A DNA stretch of 64,000 nt from Enterobacterales bacterium CwR94 (GTDB lineage: Bacteria; Pseudomonadota; Gammaproteobacteria; Enterobacterales; Enterobacteriaceae): contig KZ478061.1 of the NCBI GenBank assembly GCA_002837195.1, positions 230,382 to 294,381 of the forward strand, written 5' to 3'. A program made the position numbers and the translations under genes. This document shows positions 17,871 through 29,091 of the stretch, piece after piece; position 1 is the stretch's first letter, and the number at the start of each line of letters is the position of its first letter. A model generated the notes under the pieces. That model saw only the letters and a list, made by a program, of their open reading frames with translations, was not told the origin of the DNA and did not search any database.

Positions 17871-18866
17871 TTACTTCGTGAACTGCGCCAGGTTGTCTTT
17901 ATCAACCGGGACGTAGGCAACGCGGACCACTTTGCCCTCTAACTTATAGTTGGTGCCTTCGGTCGCTGGTTTGCCTGCCGCCAGGTTTTTCGCCATTTGG
18001 AAGGTGGCTTTCGCCTGGTTTTCCGCATCGTTCAACACGGTTCCCGCCATGGCACCCGATTTGACCAGAGCCAAGGCTTCTGGCAGCGCATCCACGCCAA
18101 ACACCGGAATAGAGGTTTTATTGTGTGACTTCAGCGCTTCAACTGCACCCATCGCCATCGCATCGTTATTGGCGATCACCACTTCAATTTTGCCGCCGTT
18201 CGGGCCCGATAACCAGGCGTCCATTTTGTCTTTCGCTTGTGCGGTATCCCACATCGCGGTATCCATATGCAACTGCTGCGTTTTGATACCGTCTTGATTC
18301 AATTGCTCAATCACATACTTGGTACGCGCTTCAGCATCCGGGTGACCCGGTTCACCTTTTAGCAGCACAAACTGAATTTGACCGTCTTTATTCAGATCCC
18401 AATTAGGGTTAGCTTTCCAGTGTTTTTCAATCAGTTCGCCCTGCTTCAACCCAGACTCTTTGGAGTCGGTGCCGACGTAATAGGCTTTGTCGTAGCTGGC
18501 CAGTGCTTTAGCGGTAGGCTCTTTATTAAAGAACACCACCGGAATGTCATTGCCTTTGACTTTATCAATGATGGTGCCAGCAGCAGCAGGGTCGACCAAG
18601 TTGATAGCCAGTGCTTTCACGCCTTTCGCAATTAAAACATCAACCTGATCGTTCTGGGTTGACTGACTGTTTTGCGAGTCATTCATTAACAACTGAACAT
18701 CCGAGCTGCCCTTGGCTTCTTTTTCAATGTCTTTACGAACCACGGACATAAAGTTGTCGTCGTATTTGTAGATGGTCACACCGATACGGGTGTCCGCAGC
18801 CTGAGCAGATGTGCCTAACATCAAGCCAGCCATCAAAGCAGTAAGAACAGAAACCTTCTTATTCAT
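17871..18866 (-). CDS. mglB: Periplasmic galactose/glucose-binding protein MglB
   Basis: A 331-residue periplasmic binding protein (E. coli 332) for D-galactose and D-glucose that also signals to the Trg chemoreceptor. A signal peptide ends in TSAQA before [18 protein letters not shown]. The EF-hand-like calcium loop DLNKDGQIQ is present. The start is ATG at 18866 with GGAGATACC; a frame opening at 18947 runs through the leader. First gene of mglBAC; its promoter region lies just beyond the galS 3' end. Confidence 0.96.
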   Translation of the reverse strand: MNKKVSVLTALMAGLMLGTSAQAADTRIGVTIYKYDDNFMSVVRKDIEKEAKGSSDVQLLMNDSQNSQSTQNDQVDVLIAKGVKALAINLVDPAAAGTIIDKVKGNDIPVVFFNKEPTAKALASYDKAYYVGTDSKESGLKQGELIEKHWKANPNWDLNKDGQIQFVLLKGEPGHPDAEARTKYVIEQLNQDGIKTQQLHMDTAMWDTAQAKDKMDAWLSGPNGGKIEVVIANNDAMAMGAVEALKSHNKTSIPVFGVDALPEALALVKSGAMAGTVLNDAENQAKATFQMAKNLAAGKPATEGTNYKLEGKVVRVAYVPVDKDNLAQFTK

Positions 18867-19172
18867 GGTATCTCCGGATATTTGCAGGGTAGTACTGTGC
18901 GCCTGCGCAATTTGCCCACGCGAACGGTAATCATCGGTGAAGTGCACTTATTAATGGCGTGATGCACAAAGCCGACAAGGGTACGTCATCTGTGCCATCC
19001 TTGTGCCTCACGCGTCCAGAAACTACTGGGAGAATCCGTTAGAATGCTGCGAACAGCGGCGAACAATGACACTTCTAATGGTGTTACATCCTGTTCCACC
19101 ACTAACGGAGTGCTGCCATCATAGAGAAGCCAATGTTAATTAACTGTGAATTTACTCACAGATTGAAAACGG
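18867..19172 (-). other. mglB leader (galS-mglB gap, 306 bp)
   Basis: No gene. This stretch carries the mgl core promoter at its distal end and an mglB 5' leader of about 245 nt. The leader contains ACAAGG/CCTTGT and repeated GGCACA elements (around 18975-19010) that could fold. No known riboswitch was recognised. Confidence 0.5.
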
Positions 19173-19178
19173 TTACAC
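19118..19178 (-). promoter_or_regulatory. mglBAC promoter with CRP and GalS/GalR sites
   Basis: Reading leftwards, the -10 is TATGAT (19118-19123), with a start near 19111. A perfect CRP site TGTGA-ATTTAC-TCACA (19145-19160) is centred at -41.5, the class II position. The GalS/GalR operator GTGTAACCGTTTTCAA (19163-19178, minus strand) matches the 16-bp gal operator at nearly every consensus base and is centred near -59.5. The operator overlaps the last codons of galS. Confidence 0.8.
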
Positions 19179-20213
19179 AGTGGGATTGTCTGAGTTAGTG
19201 ATGGATGCCACATTTTGGCGGAGTGCTACAGAGTGACGACGCACCAGCGTGGGCATAAAACAGTGTTGCGCGGTGTTATCCAGAGTGCCTGCCGCCCCTT
19301 TTAATGCCAACTCCGCCGCCAGTTTTGCCATAGAAACAATAGGATAGCGTACCGTTGTCAGTTGTGGATCGGTATAGCGCGACATGGGAATATCATCGAA
19401 TCCCATCACGGAAACCTGTAACGGCACCGCAATGCCGTTGTCTTTTAACGCGGTCAACGCACCAGCAGCCATACCATCGTTGTAGGTAAAAACCGCGGTC
19501 AGTTGCTGATTGCGCCCCAACAGCTCGACCATCGCGGCTTCGCCGCCTTGCATGTCCGGCTCTCCGCTGGCACTCCAACTGTCGGGCGGTGAAATCCCCT
19601 GCTCGGACAGCGCTTGCAGCCAGCCCGCCCGCCGCTGTTCGTCATCTTCAATAGGATGGGCAGAGCCCAAATAGCCAATCGACTGATGCCCCTGCTGTTG
19701 CAGCATTCGCGTCGCCATCAGCGCCCCGGTCACGTTATCGAGGCACACACAGCGATGTGCAAAGCCCGGTAGCAATCGGTTAATCAGCACCATGCCGGGC
19801 ACCTGTTGCATAAAGGCAATCAGCTCAGCGTCACTTAAGGCTTTTGCATGCACAATCAGTGCGTTACACCGCTGCCGTAACAATATTTCAATGGCCTGGC
19901 GCTCTTTCTCCGCCTGATGGTAACTGTTGTTAATCAACACGTTTTTTTGCAAACGCTGAGCGACAATATCCACGGCTTTGACCAACGCACCAAAGAAAGG
20001 ATCGGAAACATCCATCACCACAACGCCCAGGGTGTCTGTGGTTTGCGTTGCCAGTGCCTGCGCATTGGCATTGGGGCGATAACCAAGCTGCTCTACCGCC
20101 TGTAACACGGTTTCACGCGTCTCTTGCGTTACCGCATTGCTGTTGTTAAGCACGCGTGAAACGGTCGCCACTGACACGTTAGCCAGCCGCGCCACATCGC
20201 GAATGGTGATCAT
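19173..20213 (-). CDS. galS: Mgl repressor GalS
   Basis: A 346-residue LacI-family repressor, the exact E. coli GalS length, that binds gal operators and is released by galactose or fucose. The helix-turn-helix is at the extreme N-terminus ([20 protein letters not shown]), followed by the hinge [11 protein letters not shown] and a periplasmic-binding-like sensor domain. [20 protein letters not shown] is diagnostic of GalR/GalS. The start is ATG at 20213 after CGAGGTGAC; the frame from 20252 is not supported. An upstream gal operator and CRP site indicate autoregulation. Confidence 0.95.
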   Translation of the reverse strand: MITIRDVARLANVSVATVSRVLNNSNAVTQETRETVLQAVEQLGYRPNANAQALATQTTDTLGVVVMDVSDPFFGALVKAVDIVAQRLQKNVLINNSYHQAEKERQAIEILLRQRCNALIVHAKALSDAELIAFMQQVPGMVLINRLLPGFAHRCVCLDNVTGALMATRMLQQQGHQSIGYLGSAHPIEDDEQRRAGWLQALSEQGISPPDSWSASGEPDMQGGEAAMVELLGRNQQLTAVFTYNDGMAAGALTALKDNGIAVPLQVSVMGFDDIPMSRYTDPQLTTVRYPIVSMAKLAAELALKGAAGTLDNTAQHCFMPTLVRRHSVALRQNVASITNSDNPTV

Positions 20214-20275
20214 ACTGTCACCTCGAAGAAGGAATATGAGTGCATAGCGCATCCTGTAACACCAGTTCTCGCGCT

Positions 20276-20337
20276 ATTCTTGCAGTCAGAGGGGAAGTAC
20301 AGCGTGAATCAGGTCACAGAGATGAAAGCGGTTACAT
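20276..20337 (-). promoter_or_regulatory. galS promoter with CRP and gal operator
   Basis: A CRP-type dyad CGTGA-ATCAGG-TCACA (20303-20318) and a gal operator, TGTAACCGCTTTCAT on the minus strand within 20322-20337. A -10-like AAGAAT at 20276-20281 would put CRP at about -41.5. The layout mirrors the mgl promoter: CRP near -41.5 with the operator just upstream. Confidence 0.6.
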
Positions 20338-20372
20338 TGAAACTTTCCACCTTTGTGACCTGCATCATTGTC

Positions 20373-21527
20373 TTATTTCGATGAGGAGACAGAAGCCCCT
20401 GCGGTGAATCGGGTTAATTGGCGCCACAGGGCTTCCATTGGCCCCTGACGGAACCGACGTAACCACAGATGTGAAAAGAGCAGATTGACGCACCAGATAG
20501 CCGGTACCATCGCCAGTAATTGCAGGCGGTCAAATTGCATAAAACCGCCAAGGCGGTAAAACAGCGTGGTACAAATCAGCGTTTGCAGCAGGTAATTGCT
20601 CAAGGCCATGCGTCCAACCTGGCTTATCCAGCCCACCCAGCGCTGTTGCGACAGCGAGTGCCAGACACTGTAGAGCAAGGCCACATAACCCAATCCTTGC
20701 AGTGGCGCGCCCAAATCGCGAGGAATTTGCAAAAAGAACGGTGCCCACGGCCACGCCCATTGCAAATGGATTTGTAGGAGCAAGCCCGGTAATTGAATCG
20801 CCACGCCCGTCAGGATCAGGATAATGCCCTGCCGACGGTACACCGCGGATGTTCGTTCTCCGGTGAGCCAGCCGTTACGCAGCAACGCCGCCCCCGCCAT
20901 CATGGCACCGGCCAGTTGCCAGCCATACTGCGACAGCAAGGCCATGATCCCCGAACTGAGCATATCTATTCGGTTTAACAGCGCTTCACTGCCGCTTTGC
21001 ACTTTCCAAAACTGTTCATACTCCAGGCTTGATGGGCCAGGTAACCACGAACTGCCTGGGTTATCCCCCGCCACGAGCCCGTACGGGATCAGCACCAGCG
21101 CCCCGACAAAGTACAAAAAAATACCGGTGCGCAGCAGGCGATCATTATCTTCGACCTGCGCGATAAAACGCCAGACAAACAGGCCAATCAGTCCGTAATC
21201 GAGCAGAATATCGCCTTCCCAGAAAAAGACGCTGTGCATGAGCCCAATGACCACCAGCCAGCCAAGCCGGGAAAACAGGAAGCGTCCACCGCGCGGAATT
21301 AGCATCGCCAGACTGGCACCAAACAGGATGGCAAACAGGGATAAAAACTTGACCTGCGTGGTGATATCCAATATCGCCCACGTCCAAAAATCAGATGTAG
21401 AGGGTGTGCCGTGCCAGGCCGGGTTCAGATAGGCCGCCCCCGGCAGGCCAAAGCCGCTGATGTTCATCAGCAGGATACCCAGCACAGCAATACCGCGAAC
21501 AAAGTCCAACTGGAGGATGCGTTGCAT
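20373..21527 (-). CDS. yeiB: DUF418 membrane protein YeiB
   Basis: A 384-residue inner-membrane protein of the YeiB/DUF418 family (E. coli 385) with about ten hydrophobic segments. The N-terminus (QLDFVRGIAVLGILLMNI) is the heparan-acetyltransferase-like catalytic-domain start seen in this family, and GRMALSNYLLQTLICTTLFY is the conserved C-terminal block. Function unknown. Transcribed with folE, 62 bp downstream of it, as in E. coli. Confidence 0.92.
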   Translation of the reverse strand: MQRILQLDFVRGIAVLGILLMNISGFGLPGAAYLNPAWHGTPSTSDFWTWAILDITTQVKFLSLFAILFGASLAMLIPRGGRFLFSRLGWLVVIGLMHSVFFWEGDILLDYGLIGLFVWRFIAQVEDNDRLLRTGIFLYFVGALVLIPYGLVAGDNPGSSWLPGPSSLEYEQFWKVQSGSEALLNRIDMLSSGIMALLSQYGWQLAGAMMAGAALLRNGWLTGERTSAVYRRQGIILILTGVAIQLPGLLLQIHLQWAWPWAPFFLQIPRDLGAPLQGLGYVALLYSVWHSLSQQRWVGWISQVGRMALSNYLLQTLICTTLFYRLGGFMQFDRLQLLAMVPAIWCVNLLFSHLWLRRFRQGPMEALWRQLTRFTAGASVSSSK

Positions 21528-21557
21528 GATCGGTCTCTGTATCGGTCGCAGACAAGC

Positions 21558-21580
21558 CTTGCCGGCATCACGCCGGCAAG
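21558..21580. repeat. Hairpin between folE and yeiB
   Basis: A perfect 9-bp inverted repeat CTTGCCGGC/GCCGGCAAG around ATCAC. There is no T-run on either side, so it is probably an mRNA-processing or attenuating stem rather than a full terminator. Confidence 0.5.
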
Positions 21581-21589
21581 AGAGCAGGA

Positions 21590-22255
21590 TCAGTTATGGC
21601 GTACAGCGCGCAAAAATTCCTGGCGCGTGTTTTGGCTGGACTTGAACAAGCCGCCTAACGATGTGGTGGTGGTGGCACTGGTGGCATCTTTGACACCGCG
21701 TGCTTTCACACAGTAGTGCACCGCATCAATCGAGACCGCGACGTTGTTGGTGCCAAGCAGTGTCTGTAGCGCCACCAGCACTTGCTGGGTCAAACGCTCT
21801 TGCACCTGCGGGCGCTGGGCGAAAAACTGCACGATGCGGTTAATCTTCGACAAGCCAATCACTTTGTCTTTCGGAATATAGGCCACGGTCGCCTTCCCAT
21901 CGATAATCACAAAGTGATGCTCGCAGGTACTGGTCAGCGTAATGTCGCGCACGGTCACCATTTCATCGACCTTCATTTTATTTTCAATGACGGTGATTTT
22001 GGGGAAATTGGCGTAATCCAACCCAGAGAAGACTTCATTGACGTACATCTTGGCGATGCGCTTCGGCGTTTCCGCCAGGCTGTCATCGGTCAGATCCAGA
22101 TTGAGCAATTGCATGATTTCCGTCATATGCCCGGCAATCAAGGATTTGCGTTGTTCGTCATCCATTTCACGCACCGGGGTGCGTAACGGGGTTTCCAGTC
22201 CACGCGCCAATAAGGCTTCGTGGACGAGCGTGGCTTCCTGGCTCAGCGTCGCCAT
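21590..22255 (-). CDS. folE: GTP cyclohydrolase I
   Basis: A 221-residue enzyme (E. coli 222) that converts GTP to dihydroneopterin triphosphate, the first step of folate synthesis. Zinc ligands are Cys111, His114 and Cys182 (STCEHHF and VHYCVKARG). The [23 protein letters not shown] block carries substrate-binding residues. The start at 22255 has GGAGAAGAAAAACC upstream. It heads a folE-yeiB unit. Confidence 0.97.
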   Translation of the reverse strand: MATLSQEATLVHEALLARGLETPLRTPVREMDDEQRKSLIAGHMTEIMQLLNLDLTDDSLAETPKRIAKMYVNEVFSGLDYANFPKITVIENKMKVDEMVTVRDITLTSTCEHHFVIIDGKATVAYIPKDKVIGLSKINRIVQFFAQRPQVQERLTQQVLVALQTLLGTNNVAVSIDAVHYCVKARGVKDATSATTTTSLGGLFKSSQNTRQEFLRAVRHN

Positions 22256-22379
22256 GGTTTTTCTTCTCCGGCAGGTGAACGCCTGTTGTTCTGCGTATCA
22301 GGCGTGAAAATCAGCGCGTAGTGTGAAGCAGTCGCGGCAAAAGTGCCAGTGAATCCCTTTCTCCTGCCGTGAAGAACTT

Positions 22380-23522
22380 TCAATCAGCACGACGCCAGAC
22401 CAGCGCACCCGCGACCACGGTCGCCACCCCGGCAACCCACAGGGCCGGCTCTAAGCGGTGCAAAAAATGCGTTGAGAGTGCTGACAGCAGCGGGCCGACC
22501 AGTTGGCCCACGGCGTACCCGGTCGTCAGTAACCCGGCCAGATAACGCGCGTGCTGTGGCGCGAGCTCACGACCGTACTGCATCGCCAGTTGCACCACAC
22601 ACAGGAAGCCACCACCGATCAGCAACGCGCCAATCACTAAACCATTTAAACCGCTCAGCAGATCAGAGGCAAAAATGCCCAGCGCCTGTAGCCAAAGCAC
22701 AATCGCCAGCCGTTGATGCGTGCTGCCCCAACGTCGCGTCACAATGCCTAAAATAATACCGATCACCGAGGCACCGCCAAATACCGGCCAGACAAACTGC
22801 GCAAAGGCGCTATCCGGGAAGCGCGCGGCGGCCATCTGCGACAAAAAAGTAGCAGGCAGAATGTAACCGAATCCCGCGATGCTGTAGCTCCACACCAGGC
22901 GTTTGAGCGTTGGCGTCAGTTGCAACGGCTCAACGGGCGGCCCACTGCGATGCACATCGCCGGTTTTCGGCAACGCGCGCGCAATCAGCATCACCAGAAT
23001 CAATGCCAATGCGCCGTAGGTGAGCCACGCGGCTGCCGCACTGACATTCATGTCGTGTAACACCACGGCCAGTATGCCGCTGATAAAAATCCCGGTGCCT
23101 GGCCCGGCAAATACCGCCGCACTCAAACCAGGCCGCCCCAGTTGCATCAATTGCTCATTGCTCCAGGCGGCAATCAACACCAACGCCCAGCCGCTCGCCC
23201 AGCCGATGAAAAAGCGGATCACCGCATGCTGCCAGGCCTGATCGAAACAGCCGGAGAGCAACGTCAACAATACAGCGCCCCACACGCCGCTTTTCAAACG
23301 CCATTCGACGTGCGTCATTGCACGCATGGCATTCCACGAGCCCACCAGATACCCCAAATAGTTGAGCGCCGCGACAATACCTGCGCTGGTGAGCGTCAAT
23401 TGCTGCTCGCCAATCATTAACGGCACCTGCGGAGTAAATGCAAAGCGCCCGATCCCCATCGCCACCACTAATGACAGAAAGGCACAGATCGCGACGCGAT
23501 ATGCCTGCGAGTTATCTTGCAT
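22380..23522 (-). CDS. YbfB/YjiJ-family MFS transporter
   Basis: A 380-residue major facilitator family protein with twelve predicted membrane segments. The N-terminal LVVAMGIGRFAFTPQVPLM motif is characteristic of the YbfB/YjiJ family. The FAGPGTGIFISGILA stretch in helices 4-5 and the GYAVGQLVGPLLSALS stretch near the end also fit. The substrate is unknown. It is divergent from a LysR regulator, 124 bp away, which probably controls it. The pair interrupts the folE-yeiG order seen in E. coli. Confidence 0.8.
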   Translation of the reverse strand: MQDNSQAYRVAICAFLSLVVAMGIGRFAFTPQVPLMIGEQQLTLTSAGIVAALNYLGYLVGSWNAMRAMTHVEWRLKSGVWGAVLLTLLSGCFDQAWQHAVIRFFIGWASGWALVLIAAWSNEQLMQLGRPGLSAAVFAGPGTGIFISGILAVVLHDMNVSAAAAWLTYGALALILVMLIARALPKTGDVHRSGPPVEPLQLTPTLKRLVWSYSIAGFGYILPATFLSQMAAARFPDSAFAQFVWPVFGGASVIGIILGIVTRRWGSTHQRLAIVLWLQALGIFASDLLSGLNGLVIGALLIGGGFLCVVQLAMQYGRELAPQHARYLAGLLTTGYAVGQLVGPLLSALSTHFLHRLEPALWVAGVATVVAGALVWRRAD

Positions 23523-23595
23523 AGCCGGTTTCCACTCTTTTTATTGCGCCAGCCTGGCGATTTATTGTTGTCAGCATGATGCACGATGGTTAAAC

Positions 23596-23608
23596 TCACG
23601 AAAAGTGA
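23596..23608. promoter_or_regulatory. LysR-type T-N11-A dyad
   Basis: TCAC-GAAAA-GTGA is a symmetrical T-N11-A box in the gap between the divergent MFS and LysR genes, the usual place for a LysR recognition site controlling both. Confidence 0.5.
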
Positions 23609-23646
23609 ATAATCATCACGAAGTTAATGACGAAAAGAGAACAACC

Positions 23647-24522
23647 ATGGAGTTGACCCAACTGCGAATGTTTTGCGCAGTGGCCGAAAGCGGTTCACTG
23701 GCCCGCGCCGCCGAACAGCTACACCGTGTACCCTCCAATTTAACGACGCGCCTGCGCCAGCTTGAGCAAGAATTAGGCTGCGATCTGTTTATCCGCGAAA
23801 AACAACGTCTTCGCCTGTCACCGATGGGCCATAATTTTCTTTGCTATGCACAACGCATTATTGCGCTCTCTGATGAAGCCCTGAGCATGGTGCAAACCGG
23901 CGATCCGGCCGGTAACTTTGCGCTGGGTAGCATGGAGAGTACCGCCGCGACGCGGTTGCCCGCTTTACTGGCGCGGTATCACCAACGCTATCCGCAGGTG
24001 GCGCTCTCGCTGATCACCGGCACTTCCGGTGAAATGATCGAACGCGTCCGCGAAGGCACGCTGGCCGCGGCGCTGGTCGAAGGCCCGGTTGCCAGCGATG
24101 ACCTGAACGGTTGCCAGGTGTTTGATGAAGAGATGGTGCTGATTGCAGAACGCGACAGTGCGCCACTGACTGATGCTCGCGCGGCCAGCGGCAGAACGCT
24201 ATTTGGTTTTCGCACCAGTTGCTCTTATCGCCAACGCTTTGAGCGCTGGTTTCAGGAAGCCGGCGTGCAGCCAGGCCCAGTGATGGAAATTCAGTCCTAT
24301 CACGCGATGGTGGCCTGCGTGGCCAGCGGCGCGGGCATTGCGATGGCACCGCGCACGGTACTGGAAAGCATGACTGGCGGTGAACGGGTGAGTATTCATC
24401 CGCTTCCCACCACGATCAGCGCCAGTAAAACCTTTCTTATCTGGCGTCGGGATGCCTTTACGCCCAACGTCGAAGCATTGAAGTATCTGATTATAGAGCA
24501 GTTTGAGACTCAGCCTGTCTGA
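23647..24522 (+). CDS. LysR-family transcriptional regulator (PtrR/YneJ-like)
   Basis: A 291-residue LysR regulator. The N-terminal winged helix-turn-helix is LARAAEQLHRVPSNLTTRLR, and the effector domain includes the LGSMESTAATRLPALLARYH block and SYHAMVACVASGAGIAMAPR. These blocks resemble PtrR (YneJ), a regulator of putrescine utilisation in E. coli, but the different neighbours mean the regulated substrate may differ. The start is ATG at 23647; the reading frame opens 285 bp earlier without a plausible start. The likely target is the divergent MFS gene. Confidence 0.82.
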   Translation: MELTQLRMFCAVAESGSLARAAEQLHRVPSNLTTRLRQLEQELGCDLFIREKQRLRLSPMGHNFLCYAQRIIALSDEALSMVQTGDPAGNFALGSMESTAATRLPALLARYHQRYPQVALSLITGTSGEMIERVREGTLAAALVEGPVASDDLNGCQVFDEEMVLIAERDSAPLTDARAASGRTLFGFRTSCSYRQRFERWFQEAGVQPGPVMEIQSYHAMVACVASGAGIAMAPRTVLESMTGGERVSIHPLPTTISASKTFLIWRRDAFTPNVEALKYLIIEQFETQPV

Positions 24523-24546
24523 GGCAAAAACGGCCACTTTTGTTAG

Positions 24547-25704
<1,158 letters not shown>

Positions 25705-25716
25705 GAGGGAGCACGC

Positions 25717-26565
25717 ATGACGGCAGCACTGGAATTACTGGAAGAGCATCGTATGTTTGGCGGCTGGCAGCAACGCTGGCGCCACGCCTCAGCCACGCTG
25801 GGCTGCGAGATGACCTTTGGTATTTTTCTGCCCGAGCCAAAAACCACACCCCCACCGGTGGTGTGGTTTCTCTCTGGGTTGACCTGTACCGATGAAAATT
25901 TCACGACCAAAGCGGGCGCCCAGCGCGTAGCAGCAGAGTTGGGTATTGTGCTGATTATGCCAGACACCAGCCCACGCGGTGCCAGCGTGCCGAATGATGA
26001 TGGTTACGATTTGGGTCAGGGTGCGGGATTTTATCTCAATGCCACACAGACGCCGTGGCAGCAGCACTATCAGATGTACGACTATCTGCATGAGGAACTG
26101 CCCGAACTGATTGCCAACAATTTCAGCATCAGCGATCAGCAGGCAATCATGGGGCATTCGATGGGCGGACACGGTGCACTGGTGTTGGCCTTACGCAATC
26201 CGCAGCGTTTTACCTCGGTTTCCGCCTTCGCGCCGATTGTGAACCCGATGGAAGTACCGTGGGGACAGAAGGCCTTTACCGCCTATCTGGGCAGCGACAC
26301 GGACAGCTGGAAGCAGTACGACAGTTGCTGGTTGATGCGCCATGCGCAGTCGGTACCGCCTGTGTTAATCGATCAGGGAGACAGCGATCAGTTCCTTGCC
26401 GATCAACTGCGCCCGGAGCGTCTGCAAGCCATTGCTGATGAAGAAGATCGCGATCTGACGCTGCGCGTGCAGCCGGGTTATGACCACAGCTACTTCTTTA
26501 TTGCCAGCTTTGTGGAAGATCATTTGCGTTTTCACGCGACGCATTTGTTCAACGGCGAGAGATAA
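25717..26565 (+). CDS. yeiG: S-formylglutathione hydrolase YeiG
   Basis: A 282-residue alpha/beta-hydrolase esterase (E. coli YeiG 278) that hydrolyses S-formylglutathione to formate and glutathione, completing formaldehyde detoxification after FrmA. The triad is Ser148 (GHSMGGHG), Asp224 (DQGDSDQFL) and His257 (GYDHSYFF). The oxyanion region is [12 protein letters not shown]. It has a GAGGGAGCACGC Shine-Dalgarno only 12 bp after frmA, so both are made from one message. Confidence 0.94.
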   Translation: MTAALELLEEHRMFGGWQQRWRHASATLGCEMTFGIFLPEPKTTPPPVVWFLSGLTCTDENFTTKAGAQRVAAELGIVLIMPDTSPRGASVPNDDGYDLGQGAGFYLNATQTPWQQHYQMYDYLHEELPELIANNFSISDQQAIMGHSMGGHGALVLALRNPQRFTSVSAFAPIVNPMEVPWGQKAFTAYLGSDTDSWKQYDSCWLMRHAQSVPPVLIDQGDSDQFLADQLRPERLQAIADEEDRDLTLRVQPGYDHSYFFIASFVEDHLRFHATHLFNGER

Positions 26566-26582
26566 AACAGACGTTGTCATCC

Positions 26583-26605
26583 GAGGGAGGCGCTGCGCCT
26601 CCCTC
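26583..26605. terminator. Hairpin between yeiG and cirA
   Basis: A perfect 10-bp stem GAGGGAGGCG/CGCCTCCCTC with a 3-nt loop, between the convergent yeiG and cirA genes. There is no good T-run on either side, but the stem is very stable and probably ends both transcripts. Confidence 0.6.
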
Positions 26606-26617
26606 TGTTAGCGGTTT

Positions 26618-28573
26618 TTAGAACGCATAGTCCATCGCCAGGAAGTAGCGACGTCCATCCTCGTTATAGCTGTAATCATCGCGATTCAGGTCTTTATCCC
26701 CCAGGTTCAACACACCGGCGCGCACTTTCACCGCCTTGGTGGCCTGCCAGCTGGCCCCGGTATTCCAAATCACGTACCCACCCGGCGTGGCATCATCATT
26801 GGCCAGCGTGCGGCGCTCGCCAGAGTAGTTGGCCTGCAGGTAAAAGTTCCAGTCCTCTAGCGGCGACCAATCCAGCGTGCCGTTAACGGTATGGAATGGC
26901 AGTTCGCTTAGCGGTTTGTTACCGCCGCTGCTTAAATCACGCCCGTCATTGTAGGTGTAATTCAGTGTCAGCTTCAGCGCCTCATCCAGTGGGATCTTCA
27001 CTTCGGTCTCTACGCCGCGAATACGCGCTTTATTGACGTTGAAGTAACGGAAAATCGGGCGGCCCGCACTGTCAAAACCGGCAAAGTTCGGGTAGCTCGG
27101 TGCCAGACTGGCATTCGGGGTACGCAGGATACTGATCATGTCGTCAATGTTATTCTGAAACGCCGTCACGCTACCGGTCACGCCCTCTAACAGCCCTTCA
27201 TCCCCTTCGTAGTACCAGCCTAACTCAAAACTTTCGCTGGTCTCAGGTTTCAGGTCTGGGTTGCCCACCACCTGGCAGCTCCCCCGGCAGGATGCGCTCG
27301 TCCATTCAGGGCTCAGTTGCAGCAGCGACGGCGCTTTAAAGGCATTCGCCCAGCCGCCTTTTACCGTCATGGTATCCGTGGCATTCCAGACCAGATACGC
27401 TCGCGGGCTCCAGTGGTCGCCGTAGGTTTTGTGATCGTCCATACGCAGGCCAGTGGTCAGCGCCAGTGACTCCAGTAAACGCCACTCGTCCTCAACAAAC
27501 AGGGCATATTGGCTGGCTGAGGTACTGCCGCTCTGCGACAAGTTCACCGCGTCCGTCAGCGCATCGTGTCGCCATTCACCGCCGAGAGTCACAATCTGAT
27601 TGATATCCGCCAGCGGCAGCGTCACTTTGCCGTCGATGCTGTTGTTGCGTGAGGTAATGGTGTCGGTATTACGGTTATCAATCTTATCGCCGTAGAAGCG
27701 CAGCTCGGTGTTGCCGAAGTCCCATTGCCCATTGTGGCCCAGCGAGTAATTTTGGCGCTCAATGCGGTTTTTATCCAGCGAGTCAGAATCACGATCCTGG
27801 CGATCAAAACCGTATCCCAGCGTAATATCCTGATTGTCGGTGGGCGTCAGCGCAAACTCGACATTGGTGTTGCGGCTGGTAAAGCCTTCAATGCGCGGCG
27901 TGACGCCCGTCGCACCTGTTGAGGGCTGCTGGTCGTCTTTTTCACGTTTCCCCAGATTGCCATACACTTTGACGCCCAGTAGATCCTCTATTAGAGGGCC
28001 GGAGGTAAAGAAGCTGCCGTTATAGCTGTCGCCGCGATCGCGGTGTTCCTGCACGGTGGTATCGGCACTTAATGTTCCGTGCCAGCTTTTCCCCACTTTG
28101 CGGGTAATGATGTTGACCACGCCGCCCAGCGCATCGGAGCCATACAGCGAGGACATCGGGCCGCGCACCACTTCAATTCTTTCGATGGCGTCAGCCGGGA
28201 TCCAGTTCAAATCAAAATCGTTATGGCGGAAGACCGCATTGCGCGAGTTTACGCGCTTACCATCCACCAGGATCAGCGTGTAGCTGCTGTTGAGACCGCG
28301 CAGACTCACCCCTTTGCGGTTATCGCCCTCATTGGTGAGTTGCACGCCAGGCACATCGCGTAGCACGTCTTTCAGGTTCTGTACCGGCTTACGTTTAATC
28401 TCTTCTGCGGTCACCACGCTGATACTGGCCGGGGCATCTTTCAGGTTCACTTCGACGGCGCTGGCGGTCACTACTAAGGTTTGTTCTGCATTTTCCGCCG
28501 CCATCGCGGGCAGCATCAGAACCAGTGAGGATGCACACAGGCCTGCCCGTACCACCGGGTTAAAACGAAACAT
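26618..28573 (-). CDS. cirA: TonB-dependent catecholate siderophore receptor CirA
   Basis: A 651-residue outer-membrane receptor (E. coli CirA 663) for iron complexes of catecholates such as dihydroxybenzoylserine; it is also the colicin I receptor in E. coli. The signal peptide ends in LPAMA before AENAEQ, and the TonB box TLVVTAS follows. The plug domain runs to about residue 160 ([19 protein letters not shown]), then a 22-strand barrel ends in the terminal phenylalanine ([11 protein letters not shown]). The start is ATG at 28573 with GGAGATCGAT; the frame opens at 28585. A Fur-type promoter lies about 380 bp upstream. Confidence 0.94.
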   Translation of the reverse strand: MFRFNPVVRAGLCASSLVLMLPAMAAENAEQTLVVTASAVEVNLKDAPASISVVTAEEIKRKPVQNLKDVLRDVPGVQLTNEGDNRKGVSLRGLNSSYTLILVDGKRVNSRNAVFRHNDFDLNWIPADAIERIEVVRGPMSSLYGSDALGGVVNIITRKVGKSWHGTLSADTTVQEHRDRGDSYNGSFFTSGPLIEDLLGVKVYGNLGKREKDDQQPSTGATGVTPRIEGFTSRNTNVEFALTPTDNQDITLGYGFDRQDRDSDSLDKNRIERQNYSLGHNGQWDFGNTELRFYGDKIDNRNTDTITSRNNSIDGKVTLPLADINQIVTLGGEWRHDALTDAVNLSQSGSTSASQYALFVEDEWRLLESLALTTGLRMDDHKTYGDHWSPRAYLVWNATDTMTVKGGWANAFKAPSLLQLSPEWTSASCRGSCQVVGNPDLKPETSESFELGWYYEGDEGLLEGVTGSVTAFQNNIDDMISILRTPNASLAPSYPNFAGFDSAGRPIFRYFNVNKARIRGVETEVKIPLDEALKLTLNYTYNDGRDLSSGGNKPLSELPFHTVNGTLDWSPLEDWNFYLQANYSGERRTLANDDATPGGYVIWNTGASWQATKAVKVRAGVLNLGDKDLNRDDYSYNEDGRRYFLAMDYAF

Positions 28574-29043
28574 ATCGATCTCCATGAGGTGAAATTAAGT
28601 CGTTAACGCAAAAATGTGCTCACAAGGGCTGTCCGTTATCCCAGGTTTTTTATTATTTATCTTTTCGACAACGCGGCTGATTCTGCGATCGGTCCGTGAT
28701 GAAGGCGGGTATTGTGCCTGTCAAAGCCCCCGCGCATGCGCCTGTGCGCATGAAGAAATGTCTGGAGGGAACAAAAAGCGCTGTCTGTCATCCCTCCGTA
28801 CAGCAAGCGTCAAGACATCCCCAATGGCCTGTAAAACCTGTGACAAGATGCATCACGGTATTAACACCCTTAGGATCCGGTTTCACCCGTGATGAAGCCA
28901 GAAACGCTTGCAGCGGTAACCCTGTCGAAAATAACGGGCGTAACCATAAAGCAAATGCAAATACTTATCAATGACATTCGCAATAACTTGTAACACTCTA
29001 GCGCCCTACCCGCTGTTGATGCTGGAAGACAAAATTGGCGCAT
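28574..29043 (-). other. Long cirA leader region
   Basis: No convincing gene in about 470 bp. If the Fur-type promoter near 28943-28971 is used, cirA has a leader of about 360 nt. The leader has visible folding potential: a 7-bp GGAGGGA/TCCCTCC stem (28765-28796), GCGCATGCGC-rich repeats (28732-28751), and the direct repeat CCGTGATGAAG at about 28694 and 28888. A second, weak Fur-like stretch (GATAAATAATAAA, minus strand, near 28650-28663) lies closer to the gene. I compared it with cobalamin, FMN and lysine riboswitch signatures and found no match. Confidence 0.5.
28943..28971 (-). promoter_or_regulatory. Fur-regulated promoter upstream of cirA
   Basis: Reading leftwards, TTGATA (28966-28971), a 17-bp spacer and TATGGT (28943-28948) form a sigma-70 promoter. 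A Fur 7-1-7 box (TGCAAAT-A-CTTATCA, 28956-28970; 11 of 14 consensus bases) covers the -35 and spacer. Fur repression of cirA is established in E. coli. The unusual point is the distance to the gene. Confidence 0.6.
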
Positions 29044-29068
29044 AAAAAAGGCGCCTTGCGGCGCCTTT
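29044..29068 (-). terminator. Terminator after lysP
   Basis: AAAGGCGCC-TTGC-GGCGCCTTT palindrome with a T-run in the leftward direction, 24 bp past the lysP stop. Confidence 0.85.
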
Positions 29069-29091
29069 CAAACGGTTGCTGTGATGCAGAA

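Noticed and set aside
21558-21580. Full terminator separating folE from yeiB
   Set aside because: A strong stem but no T-run, and the two genes are 62 bp apart on one strand as in E. coli, so readthrough is likely.
28574-28936. Cobalamin or other riboswitch in the cirA leader
   Set aside because: Stems and repeats are present, but the conserved boxes of cobalamin, FMN, lysine or molybdenum-cofactor riboswitches were not found.
28614-28974. Rightward 90-codon frames in the cirA-lysP gap
   Set aside because: Several overlapping frames of similar length, none with a ribosome site or protein-like composition; the region fits an untranslated leader better.
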